Positions 1-5,599 of a DNA stretch of 5,599 nucleotides are shown piece after piece. This DNA comes from Pseudomonadota bacterium (GTDB lineage: Bacteria; Desulfobacterota; Desulfobulbia; Desulfobulbales; DAOVYS01). Both the position numbers and the translations under genes were made by a program. Location: NCBI GenBank assembly GCA_030635485.1, contig DAOVYS010000190.1:1-5599 (forward strand), read 5' to 3'. How positions within the stretch are numbered: position 1 is the stretch's first letter; each line of letters begins with the position of its first letter. The notes under the pieces are model-generated. The model was given only the letters and a program-made list of their open reading frames with translations, ran no database searches and was not told the DNA's origin.

Positions 1-1047
1 GACCGAAACGATTCTGGTCGCGTCTCTGTCTGCAAGACCATATAGAAGCTCGGAAAAATCCTCCTGGGTCTTCCGGTCTATCCCGCCCATCATTCCATAG
101 TCCAAAAAACAGATCACGTTTTCCGAAAGAATAAAAATATTGCCGGGATGAGGGTCTGCATGGAAAAAACCATACTCGAATATCTGCTTTAAGAGCAGGT
201 CCGATGCCCTTTGAGTGATTATCTTTCGATCCAGACCCGCATCATCAATACGCTCGATTTCAGAGGCATTGATCCCTTCGACATACTCCATGGTAATGAC
301 ACGTTCCGAGCTCGTTTCACGGAACACCTTTGGGACATAGATTTCCATGTCATCCTGGAATTGCCGGGCAAAACGCTCCATGTGTGAAGCCTCGACAGTA
401 TAGTCAATCTCCTTATCGATTAGCATAGCGAATTCATTCACTATTTTTGTTGGCTTGTGAAAGCTTAGTTCTTCAACATGGCGCTCCATGAGAAAGGCAA
501 GATGCAGCATGATTTCCAGGTCAACCTCAATGGTCCGCCGGATATTGGGGCGCTGTACCTTGACCACCACTTCTTCACCATCTTTCAGGCGGGCTTTGTG
601 AACCTGCCCAATGGAGGCTGCGGCCAGCGGCGTTTCCTCGAATTGTTGAAACAGTTCTTTGATAGTGTTATTTAGTTCTTTCTCGACTATTTGCCTGACA
701 TCATCAAAGGGGAATTGAGGCACATGATCCTGGAGCTTTGAGAATTCATGAATAAAGTCTCCCGGGATGAGATCAGGACGCGTGGACAATATCTGGCCGA
801 GCTTTACAAATGCCGGCCCCAGCTCCTCCAAGGCCATGCGGACCCTTTCCGCTCGGCTGAATTGTTCAACTCGATCACGTGGTTTGCGTGACAGGATCTG
901 CAGGCCGATTTCAAAGTACTGGTCGATTTTAAGAGTGTCCACCAGTTCGCCAAAGCCGTATTTTATCAATACCGCAAGGATCTGGCGGTAACGATTAAGG
1001 TGGCGGTAACCACGCCGTATGATGCCTATTTTTCTTATACTTAACAT
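1..1047 (-). CDS. ubiB: UbiB/ABC1/AarF-family atypical protein kinase, 3' part cut by window edge
   Basis: The first 349 codons read open from ATG 1047 to base 1, with no stop before the window edge. UbiB-family signatures seen in order are: KLGQ at residues 82-85 (the KxGQ motif), AAAS at 142-145 leading into IGQVH (the alanine-rich loop replacing the usual kinase glycine loop), the VVKVQRP lysine K163, the E213-x-D215 pair, HADPHPGN at 296-303 (catalytic D298, N303), and DYG at 316-318 as the metal-binding DFG equivalent. The family is an ATPase/atypical kinase acting at the membrane, classically in ubiquinone synthesis or quinone and lipid handling. The missing C-terminus (family about 500-560 residues) normally carries the membrane helices. 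An in-frame TAA at 1062-1060 leaves ATG 1047 as the first start. No clear Shine-Dalgarno precedes it. The substrate is unknown; an anaerobe would probably make menaquinone, so a role in ubiquinone synthesis should not be assumed. Family assignment is secure. Confidence 0.95.
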   Translation of the reverse strand, partial: MLSIRKIGIIRRGYRHLNRYRQILAVLIKYGFGELVDTLKIDQYFEIGLQILSRKPRDRVEQFSRAERVRMALEELGPAFVKLGQILSTRPDLIPGDFIHEFSKLQDHVPQFPFDDVRQIVEKELNNTIKELFQQFEETPLAAASIGQVHKARLKDGEEVVVKVQRPNIRRTIEVDLEIMLHLAFLMERHVEELSFHKPTKIVNEFAMLIDKEIDYTVEASHMERFARQFQDDMEIYVPKVFRETSSERVITMEYVEGINASEIERIDDAGLDRKIITQRASDLLLKQIFEYGFFHADPHPGNIFILSENVICFLDYGMMGGIDRKTQEDFSELLYGLADRDATRIVSV

Positions 1048-1154
1048 TTGTTGTAATGGTTATCAGCGGTCAGTCATCAGGGGGGCAGCTTTCAGCAGTC
1101 AGCTGTCAGCTTGAAACTAAGCACCTGGAAAGCTGATGGCTGAAAGCTGATTCT
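1048..1154. repeat. CAGCT-rich degenerate repeat with an 11-bp inverted repeat
   Basis: The 107-nt gap between the phasin-like gene and ubiB is built largely from CAGCT/TCAG words. CAGCTTTCAGC at 1086-1096 is the exact inverse of GCTGAAAGCTG at 1139-1149. After a two-base internal loop the pairing continues as TCAGCT (1099-1104) with AGCTGA (1131-1136), leaving a 26-nt apical loop. Further copies of TCAG-type words extend to about 1063. There is no T-run after the stem on the minus strand, so it is not a standard intrinsic terminator. It could stabilise or separate the upstream and downstream parts of one transcript. It resembles short tandem CAGCT-type intergenic tracts I associate with deltaproteobacterial genomes, but that is recollection and untested. 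Confidence 0.7.
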
Positions 1155-1466
1155 TTAAGATTCTTTTTCCTTGAGCATTTTTTCGAGTTTTTTTATCTGT
1201 TGTTTCAGGGAACCAAGATCTTCTTTGGTCGCTATATCCATTTTCATAACAGCGTTTTTGACCATCTCCTCTACCTTTTCATTCAGGTCGTTTTTTGCGG
1301 TTTCAGCCCTTTTCAACATGTCATCAACCAGCTTTTTGCCCTCCTTTTCCGATATGTTTCCCTTTTTAGCCAGCGTCTTGGCAAGTGTTTCAATCTTGTC
1401 CTTGCTGACCGCTGCAAGCCCTACACCTATCATCAATGTTTTTTTTATGATATCAAGATCCAGCAT
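1155..1466 (-). CDS. Phasin-family small helical protein (COG3937-like)
   Basis: A 103-residue, lysine- and glutamate-rich, almost wholly helical protein. It begins with an amphipathic stretch (residues 1-20, ending LMIGVGLAAV). This is followed by the pattern typical of the PhaF/PhaI-like 'polyhydroxyalkanoate synthesis regulator phasin' group: SKDKIETLAKTLAKKG (21-36), then SEKEGKKLVDDML (39-51), and a long charged helix. Residues about 83-102 form a coiled-coil-like heptad segment suited to oligomerisation. There are no cysteines and no signal peptide. Phasins coat PHA granules, but members of this short group also occur beside ubiB-like genes, where a lipid- or membrane-surface role is plausible. 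That link is inference, and no PHA synthase is in the window. It lies 37 nt after the hybrid kinase on the same strand, so probably in the same operon. Ends TAA. Confidence 0.82.
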   Translation of the reverse strand: MLDLDIIKKTLMIGVGLAAVSKDKIETLAKTLAKKGNISEKEGKKLVDDMLKRAETAKNDLNEKVEEMVKNAVMKMDIATKEDLGSLKQQIKKLEKMLKEKES

Positions 1467-1472
1467 TATTAT

Positions 1473-1478
1473 CCCTCC
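1473..1478 (-). promoter_or_regulatory. Strong Shine-Dalgarno for the phasin-like gene
   Basis: GGAGGG on the minus strand sits 6 nt upstream of ATG 1466. It is the best ribosome binding site in the window and fixes the start. It also implies the small protein is made at a higher rate than its operon neighbours, which fits a structural, stoichiometric protein. Confidence 0.85.
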
Positions 1479-1503
1479 GTGTTGGTTTTCTGTTAGCCAT
1501 TCT

Positions 1504-3102
1504 TCACAGGCAATTTAGTACTTCTCGTAATTTTCCCGACAACCCGGCAAAAGAATAGGGTTTCTGGACATACCCGTGAATCTTTATTTCGGCGAGTTCA
1601 TTTGCGACATGTTCAACCGGGTTTCCCGTACATACAATGATTTTGATCTTTGGTCGGAGTTTTTCGAGACCCTTGCAAACCTCCCTGCAATCCATGTCCG
1701 GCAGTCCGAAGTCTAGAAAGGCCAGTCCTATCTCTCCTGTATGGTTTTCCGCTATAAACGTTGCCTCCTTGCCGGTTTTTGCCGTTAAAACGTTGTGTCC
1801 AAGCATTTCGATCATATTTCCGGCCAGTTCGGCAACTATTTCATCGTCTTCTATCAGAAGAATGGTCTCCTTTGTCTTTGCGATCTTGATCGTGTCTTCC
1901 GTGGTTTTTTTCAGCTTCATATCACTTACAGGCAGATATGTGCGGACAGTGGTGCCCTTTCCTGTTTCAGAACTGACCTCGATCCAGCCTTTGTGGTTAT
2001 TGAGGATTCCATAGGCAGCGGCCATTCCGAGTCCTCTGCCGAGGAATTTTGTGGAAAAGAAGGGCTCAAAGATTTTTTCTATAGTCTTTTCATCCATGCC
2101 TTTTCCCGTGTCCGAAACCGTGAGACAGGCAAAGTGTCCGGGGCTACGGGCAGGGTGTTCCTTTGCACGTTCTATATCAATTTCTTCGTGTGTTGTAACG
2201 ATCTTTATGGTTCCCGGGCCCTCAATTGCCTCGACAGCGTTTGTCGCTATTGCAAGGAGAACCGACAGCAACTGCGCCGCGTCGCCATTGATTTGCGGAA
2301 TGTCCGTCCCCAACTCCCTGACCACTTTGATTTCCTTGTTGCTGATGAGCATTCCAGCAGGCATCATTCCTGTTATCAGTTCGTTTATTGAGAGCGGCCT
2401 TGGATTATATTTCCCTCCCCTGGCATACGCAGTAAGCTGTTTTGTCAGGTGGACCATCCGTTTGGTCGCTTCAGACATCGGGGCCACGTATTTTTTTATC
2501 TTTTTGTCATAAGGGAAAAGGGCCTTTAGTATTTCGATATTTCCGGTGATTCCCAAAAGGGTGTTATTGAATTGATGAGCGATTCCAGCGGCAAGTGTTC
2601 CGATTGATTCCATCTTCAGGGCATAAAGGTGTTTAAGCAGGTTGCTTTCAGCCTCTTTCTGTCTGTTCAGTTCCTGTTTTTTTTCCTCCAATGTGCGCTG
2701 AAGATTTCTGCTTGTCGACTTGAGGGAGAGAAGGGCATTTATTTTTTGTCTCAGGATATCGGCATCAATGGGTTTGACAATGTAATCAACCGCGCCAAGT
2801 TCGTATCCTTTTATAAGATATTTTTTTTCTTTGTTTATGGCAGTGACAAAGATGATCGGGACTTCTTTGGTCCTCTTGTCATTTTTTATGATTTTTGCTA
2901 GTTCGAAACCGTCCATGTCAGGCATCTGAACATCAAGGAGAACGAGATCAAAGTCATGCTCCAGAATCAGAGCAAGCGCATCATTGCCGGTTGAGGCTGT
3001 AAGGATTTCCAGGCCAGGCCTGCTAAGGACGCGTTCAAGGGCGTAAATATTTTCCAGGCGGTCGTCTACCACAAGAATTTTGGCGATTGGGAGTATTATC
3101 AC
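1504..3102 (-). CDS. Cytosolic hybrid histidine kinase, REC-HisKA-HATPase_c-REC
   Basis: A 532-residue two-component hybrid. The N-terminal receiver (about 7-125) has acidic pocket D13/D14, phospho-acceptor D57, T87 and K110-P111. A charged coiled-coil linker (about 128-165) leads to a HisKA helix with phospho-acceptor H176 in the motif AAGIAHQFNN. The ATPase domain shows the N box around N288 (ATNAVEA), G1 DTGKGM (331-336), F box FEPFFSTK (345-352) and G2 GRGLGM (355-360). The C-terminal receiver (about 412-528) has D419/D420, D464, T492 and K514-P515. All catalytic residues are intact. There is no transmembrane segment, PAS/GAF sensor or DNA-binding domain, so input probably arrives by phosphotransfer to the first receiver and output through the second receiver to another protein. 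The start is GTG 3102, just three codons after an in-frame stop; a later start would delete the first beta strand of the receiver. Its own promoter lies upstream. The regulated process is not deducible from sequence. Confidence 0.95.
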   Translation of the reverse strand: MIILPIAKILVVDDRLENIYALERVLSRPGLEILTASTGNDALALILEHDFDLVLLDVQMPDMDGFELAKIIKNDKRTKEVPIIFVTAINKEKKYLIKGYELGAVDYIVKPIDADILRQKINALLSLKSTSRNLQRTLEEKKQELNRQKEAESNLLKHLYALKMESIGTLAAGIAHQFNNTLLGITGNIEILKALFPYDKKIKKYVAPMSEATKRMVHLTKQLTAYARGGKYNPRPLSINELITGMMPAGMLISNKEIKVVRELGTDIPQINGDAAQLLSVLLAIATNAVEAIEGPGTIKIVTTHEEIDIERAKEHPARSPGHFACLTVSDTGKGMDEKTIEKIFEPFFSTKFLGRGLGMAAAYGILNNHKGWIEVSSETGKGTTVRTYLPVSDMKLKKTTEDTIKIAKTKETILLIEDDEIVAELAGNMIEMLGHNVLTAKTGKEATFIAENHTGEIGLAFLDFGLPDMDCREVCKGLEKLRPKIKIIVCTGNPVEHVANELAEIKIHGYVQKPYSFAGLSGKLREVLNCL

Positions 3103-3154
3103 TTCTCTTTATCCCGGGAAATGTATTGATGTAATAGTTGCTTTTTGTAATTTA

Positions 3155-3184
3155 ATTATCGGACTAGTTGTAAAGAAAAGTCAA
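3155..3184 (-). promoter_or_regulatory. Sigma70-type promoter for the hybrid kinase unit
   Basis: On the minus strand, TTGACT (3184-3179) is followed by an 18-nt spacer and GATAAT (3160-3155). Each hexamer matches the housekeeping consensus at 5 of 6 positions. The predicted transcript start near 3148 gives a 5' leader of about 45 nt to the GTG at 3102. The position between two same-strand genes supports a separate transcription unit for kinase, phasin-like gene and ubiB. Read by eye; no transcript evidence. Confidence 0.65.
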
Positions 3185-3339
3185 GCGATAAGAGGAGAAA
3201 ATTTGAAGGTTGGAGGGTGGGCTGTTTGAACCGTTTAATGACTAATAGCGAATGACGAATTGTTAACAGCGAGGCGTGTCTCATCTTCATTGACAGATTC
3301 CGTTGTCGCCAGGGGGAATTATAATTGTTGACTGTCAAT
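3185..3339. repeat. Intergenic region with degenerate short-repeat tracts
   Basis: The gap downstream of the MttB-family gene holds no convincing gene. On the minus strand it contains a tract of related words, ATTCGTCATTCGCTATTAGT and CATTAAACG (about 3261-3233), then a C/A-rich tract ACCCTCCAACCTTC (about 3218-3205). These look like decayed tandem arrays of ATTCGTC-type and CCAACCTT-type words. An 8-bp inverted repeat, ATTGACAG (3289-3296) with CTGTCAAT (3332-3339), starts directly after the MttB stop. The same right-hand part contains the small palindrome TTGAC-T-GTCAA (3328-3338). The 35-nt loop and lack of a T-run argue against an intrinsic terminator. A weak operator-like or mRNA 3'-end role is possible but unproven. 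Confidence 0.4.
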
Positions 3340-4527
3340 CTATATTAAAAATGATTTTCCAGTGTTTGATAATGTATGATTATCCCGCATATAATTGGGA
3401 ACGCTTCCGCATCGTTTGATTACTTCGAGTCCTTCAGGGTCATACGCATCGAGTTGATAATCCGGTGCAAGTTCCGGACCTGTTTGCCTGCAAAGCTCAA
3501 TATGTCTTTCCAGTTTTGCCATGGAAAACGAGACCAATTCTTTTAAAAAACCAAAACAGTGGCGCATCTGGTGAAAACCGTATTTTTTCATTAAGGCAAA
3601 GCCCATGACAGCCTCCTTTTCAGCTGTTTTATTTGGGAATTCCTGGCTTGTAGTGCCTGCGGTCTGGTTTGAAGGTATTCCCAGCCTTTTGTTTATCTTT
3701 TCAAGTAGAAGATTTGCAATATTATGTGAAATCAGGCCCAGATCGACTGAGTAGCTCTTACGGATATTGGCAATTGAAGGCAGTCCCGCATGTACTGTGA
3801 CTATGCCTGGGCGGATAAGCTGTGCAAGTGTGATCCCGAACAGGCCTTCCGCATGGGTCAGGGTCAACAGGCCGGACATGGAATAAGGACCGGATAAACC
3901 GGCCATGGGCATTGTGGAAACATAGATGGGAATCCCCTTTTCCACACACGACAGAAAAGGGTCCACCATGCTTTGAATAATATTGAGAGGGCTGTTTATA
4001 ATCGAAAACTGGATGGTAAGCCCTCCTCTTGATTCATGGATTTCTTTGGCCCTTGCAATCCCTTGCTCGGTAACCGCGGCAACATATATGGGTTTGTCGC
4101 AGTTTTCGATGATCGTGTCCATTACCTTTACTTCCTGTTTGGGGATCAGAACACCTCGCGCCATGAAATTGATCACATCTGTCTCATTTACGATTTTTGC
4201 TATCCTTGTGACATGTTCAAATGTCGGAGACACTAATTCACCTGTGTTATCGTCGCACACAAAAGGCGCCGTTCCGCCGACCCCGAAGGAGTTTTCAGGT
4301 ATCCAGTACTGGTCTCTTTTAGGCGTTGTATTCAAGGCCTGCTCTACAAGCGGGGCAAGGATATGTATGTGGCCGGTTGTCTCATCAAAGGCGGCCATGC
4401 CCGTATCCTCAAAGATGCGCCTTATTCTTTTTGAATTACATTTAACACCGACTTCTTCAAGCACATGAATTGCGTCAGTGTGTATTCTCTCTGCCAGTTT
4501 GTCCATCTCGGTATTCATTGTGTCCAT
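3340..4527 (-). CDS. MttB-family (COG5598) methyltransferase, non-pyrrolysine, short form
   Basis: A 395-residue member of the trimethylamine methyltransferase family, whose enzymes move a methyl group from a quaternary or tertiary amine to a corrinoid protein. The N-terminal helix RIHTDAIHVLEEVGVK (14-29) matches the family opening. The barrel core shows FGVGGTAPFVCDD (81-93), INSPLNII (177-184), STMPMAGLSGPYSMSGLLTL (204-223), HAEGLFGITLAQLIRPG (225-241) and QTAGTTSQEFPNKTAEKEA (288-306). The last stretch is about where true MttB carries its in-frame amber pyrrolysine; here all codons are sense, as in glycine-betaine-type (MtgB-like) homologues. The protein ends shortly after the NHTLSNTGKSFLI segment (383-395), so it is shorter than the usual 470-500 residues, lacking both the N-terminal extension and the C-terminal arm. 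The stop is TAG; read-through would add only a few residues before TAA. ATG 4527 follows GAGGA (4543-4539) at 11 nt. The substrate is unknown and no corrinoid protein is adjacent. Confidence 0.88.
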   Translation of the reverse strand: MDTMNTEMDKLAERIHTDAIHVLEEVGVKCNSKRIRRIFEDTGMAAFDETTGHIHILAPLVEQALNTTPKRDQYWIPENSFGVGGTAPFVCDDNTGELVSPTFEHVTRIAKIVNETDVINFMARGVLIPKQEVKVMDTIIENCDKPIYVAAVTEQGIARAKEIHESRGGLTIQFSIINSPLNIIQSMVDPFLSCVEKGIPIYVSTMPMAGLSGPYSMSGLLTLTHAEGLFGITLAQLIRPGIVTVHAGLPSIANIRKSYSVDLGLISHNIANLLLEKINKRLGIPSNQTAGTTSQEFPNKTAEKEAVMGFALMKKYGFHQMRHCFGFLKELVSFSMAKLERHIELCRQTGPELAPDYQLDAYDPEGLEVIKRCGSVPNYMRDNHTLSNTGKSFLI

Positions 4528-4538
4528 AAATCACAAAT

Positions 4539-4543
4539 TCCTC
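4539..4543 (-). promoter_or_regulatory. Ribosome binding site for the MttB-family gene
   Basis: GAGGA on the minus strand lies 11 nt before ATG 4527. The spacing is longer than ideal, but it favours ATG 4527 over the in-frame ATG at codon 4, which would be nine nucleotides further away. The 50-nt gap to the upstream hydrolase gene contains no promoter-like hexamers, which supports co-transcription. Confidence 0.5.
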
Positions 4544-4577
4544 AATATATCGCCGCCATGCCCCAGCGGGAGCTGTT

Positions 4578-5426
4578 TCAGACCGTCACCCGCATTCCGT
4601 CATATGCGAATGAAATGTTGTCATATTTTTTCTGAAGTTCACAGTATTCGTTATGGCCTCTGTTCCAGTATTCCTCAATATGGACAAATAATATCCGCGC
4701 AGCCTGGATTCTTTTGCAAAGATCGATCGTTTCATCAAAAGTATACAGGGTTGTCCTGGAGACATGGTCATCAGGATAAATAAAATCATGCTTTAGTCTG
4801 TTTTCAAAGATGCCCGGTTGGATAATGATAAGATCGGCATGCAGCACTTCGTCCCTGTGTTCAGGAAACGGCTTGATATCGCACGGCGCATAAACAATTT
4901 TACGCCCGTTTTTTTCAAAAACATATATAAAGGAAACCTGATCACCTCTATCAACAGGGAGCGCTGTTATATGGATCTTTCCGATTTTTGTTTTGTCCCT
5001 GAAGGGGATGGATTTGATAAAACCCTGCTCTTCGTAATAATCCAAGAGTGGGCCATAGGCGGAACTGATATTTTTCAGCCTGTGCATCAGCGTTTCCGGC
5101 AGCACCAAACGTATCTGCTTGTCCGGATATGCGCGCCAGGTGCGAAAATCAAGTGTTATCTGTTCAACAACCCTGATTCCCTCCACATGGTCCGGGTCCA
5201 AATGGGTAAACATCAGATAGTCGATATTTTTTATCCGTTCCCGGTTCAATTGCGAAGAAATCTCGGCCGGTGTGTCAATAAGGAGATTTTCATTACTTAG
5301 AAATACGGAAGGACCTGTTCTTTCAAAGGGCGGACCCTTTTCCCTTGCTTCTTGGCAAACTCTGCAAGTACACAACGGTTTGGGGATAACCATACATCCC
5401 CCGGATCCTAGAACTGTCAATTTCAT
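4578..5426 (-). CDS. PhnP-like metallo-beta-lactamase-fold hydrolase with variant metal motif
   Basis: A 282-residue MBL-fold protein starting with the family's first strand and loop, MKLTVLGSGG. Next comes a C19-T-C21-R-V-C24 cluster, like the C-x-C-x2-C structural zinc site of PhnP (phosphoribosyl cyclic phosphodiesterase) and relatives. The core metal motif reads THLDPDHVEG (74-83): H75, D77, D79, H80. The usual second histidine is therefore aspartate (HxDxDH rather than HxHxDH). Other likely ligands are D183 (in YAPCDIK) and H249 (FVHIEE). H221 (PDDH) and H258 are further candidates. The middle histidine expected after the LPV strand (155-157) is not obvious. The C-terminus AYDGMRVTV resembles PhnP's ending. 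No signal peptide, so cytosolic. The start is fixed by the fold, though no strong Shine-Dalgarno is visible. It lies 50 nt upstream of the MttB-family gene, probably in one operon. No other phn genes are present, so a phosphonate role is not supported; the substrate is unknown. Confidence 0.85.
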   Translation of the reverse strand: MKLTVLGSGGCMVIPKPLCTCRVCQEAREKGPPFERTGPSVFLSNENLLIDTPAEISSQLNRERIKNIDYLMFTHLDPDHVEGIRVVEQITLDFRTWRAYPDKQIRLVLPETLMHRLKNISSAYGPLLDYYEEQGFIKSIPFRDKTKIGKIHITALPVDRGDQVSFIYVFEKNGRKIVYAPCDIKPFPEHRDEVLHADLIIIQPGIFENRLKHDFIYPDDHVSRTTLYTFDETIDLCKRIQAARILFVHIEEYWNRGHNEYCELQKKYDNISFAYDGMRVTV

Positions 5427-5479
5427 TCTGTTTCTGAATCAGCAGGCAATTATTTTTGGGTATCTTGAATAATTTAGGA
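5427..5479 (-). other. A/T-rich leader of the hydrolase gene
   Basis: Fifty-three bases between the palindromic element and ATG 5426. They are A/T-rich, but I could not find a convincing pair of promoter hexamers here. The best possibility, TTGATC in the palindrome arm with a weak -10 in this stretch, is too poor to call. The promoter may lie inside or beyond the palindrome. Confidence 0.4.
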
Positions 5480-5599
5480 TTTTCGTTCGAGATCAAGGAA
5501 CAGTGAAAATGAAAAAGCACCCATTCGGGCATAAACTCCGCATATTAGGTATATGTGAGCATTTTTTATTTTTGCTGTGACGCCGAGATCGGACGAAAA
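5480..5599. repeat. Imperfect palindromic element (REP/MITE-like), possibly cut by window edge
   Basis: Two arms of about 40 nt, 5480-5518 and 5559-5599, are inverted copies of each other. Both begin at the outer edge with TTTTCGT, then CGA, TC, ACAG and an A-rich AAAAT/AAAAA block ending in GC. By eye about 29 of 41 aligned positions match. The 40-nt centre contains two small hairpins: CGCATAT/ATATGTG (5539-5545 with 5551-5557) around a 5-nt loop, and on the minus strand GCCC-GAAT-GGGT (5530-5519) followed by GCTTTTT. The first stem is followed on the plus strand by a T-rich run (5562-5575), so the element could also end transcripts. There is no coding content. The right end coincides with the window edge, so the true border is unknown. 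Confidence 0.7.

Noticed and set aside
1048..1154. CRISPR-like repeat
   Set aside because: The words are short and irregular, with no spacer-repeat periodicity.
1171..1518. Hydrophobic serine- and phenylalanine-rich plus-strand frame suggesting a membrane protein
   Set aside because: It is the reverse complement of the lysine/glutamate-rich phasin-like gene, which naturally yields Phe/Ser-rich antisense; the sense gene has a clear family and ribosome binding site.
1795..2391. 198-codon plus-strand open frame
   Set aside because: It is entirely antisense to the hybrid kinase, whose catalytic motifs are intact in the other strand; it has no recognisable domain.
3156..3338. 60-codon minus-strand open frame between the MttB-family gene and the kinase
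   Set aside because: It needs a TTG start, runs through the degenerate repeat tracts and the kinase promoter, and its product is low-complexity and resembles translated repeat words.
3289..3339. Intrinsic terminator after the MttB-family gene
   Set aside because: The inverted repeat is only 8 bp with a 35-nt loop and no T-run follows, so it does not meet the usual form.
3322..3342. Pyrrolysine read-through of the TAG at the end of the MttB-family gene
   Set aside because: Read-through would add only about seven residues before TAA, and the family's pyrrolysine lies inside the barrel, not at the C-terminus.
3983..4468. 161-codon plus-strand open frame
   Set aside because: Antisense shadow of the MttB-family gene; the product is serine-rich with no family resemblance.
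4561..4577. Small GC-rich hairpin (GCTCC/GGGGC) just after the hydrolase stop
   Set aside because: Only about 5 pairs including a wobble, with no T-run; too weak to call a terminator or processing site.
4818..5300. 160-codon plus-strand open frame
   Set aside because: Antisense shadow of the MBL hydrolase gene, with no independent coding evidence.

Overview
The window is compact bacterial chromosome with moderate base composition. All five protein-coding genes lie on the minus strand, so transcription runs from right to left. Gene content suggests an anaerobic deltaproteobacterium (Desulfobacterota, perhaps a Desulfobacterales-type sulfate reducer). The reasons are a non-pyrrolysine MttB-family methyltransferase, a soluble receiver-kinase-receiver hybrid, a UbiB/phasin-like pair, and several kinds of degenerate repeat in the intergenic gaps. 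This assignment is an inference; there is no rRNA or marker gene to confirm it.

Right-hand unit (about 5599 to 3340): an upstream region holding a roughly 120-bp imperfect palindrome (5480-5599) is followed by a PhnP-like metallo-beta-lactamase-fold hydrolase (5426-4578). After a 50-nt gap comes a short MttB/COG5598-family methyltransferase (4527-3340). The two are probably co-transcribed. No corrinoid protein, reductive activase or transporter is in view, so the methyl donor and acceptor cannot be read from context.

Middle gap (3339-3103): it holds short degenerate repeat tracts and a good sigma70-type promoter (TTGACT, 18 nt, GATAAT; 3184-3155) that starts the left-hand unit.

Left-hand unit (3102 to 1): a cytosolic REC-HisKA-HATPase-REC hybrid kinase (GTG start) is followed after 37 nt by a 103-residue phasin-family helical protein with a strong ribosome binding site. 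A 107-nt gap with a CAGCT-rich inverted repeat then leads to the first 349 residues of a UbiB/ABC1/AarF atypical kinase, cut by the left edge of the window. The phasin-like protein and UbiB are plausibly a membrane, lipid or quinone-related pair. The kinase carries no sensor or DNA-binding domain, so it would act through partner proteins.

No tRNA, rRNA, CRISPR array, insertion sequence with a transposase, or toxin-antitoxin pair was seen. The observations most worth following are the palindromic element upstream of the hydrolase gene, the altered metal motif in that hydrolase (HxDxDH in place of HxHxDH), and its pairing with a short, TAG-terminated MttB homologue.
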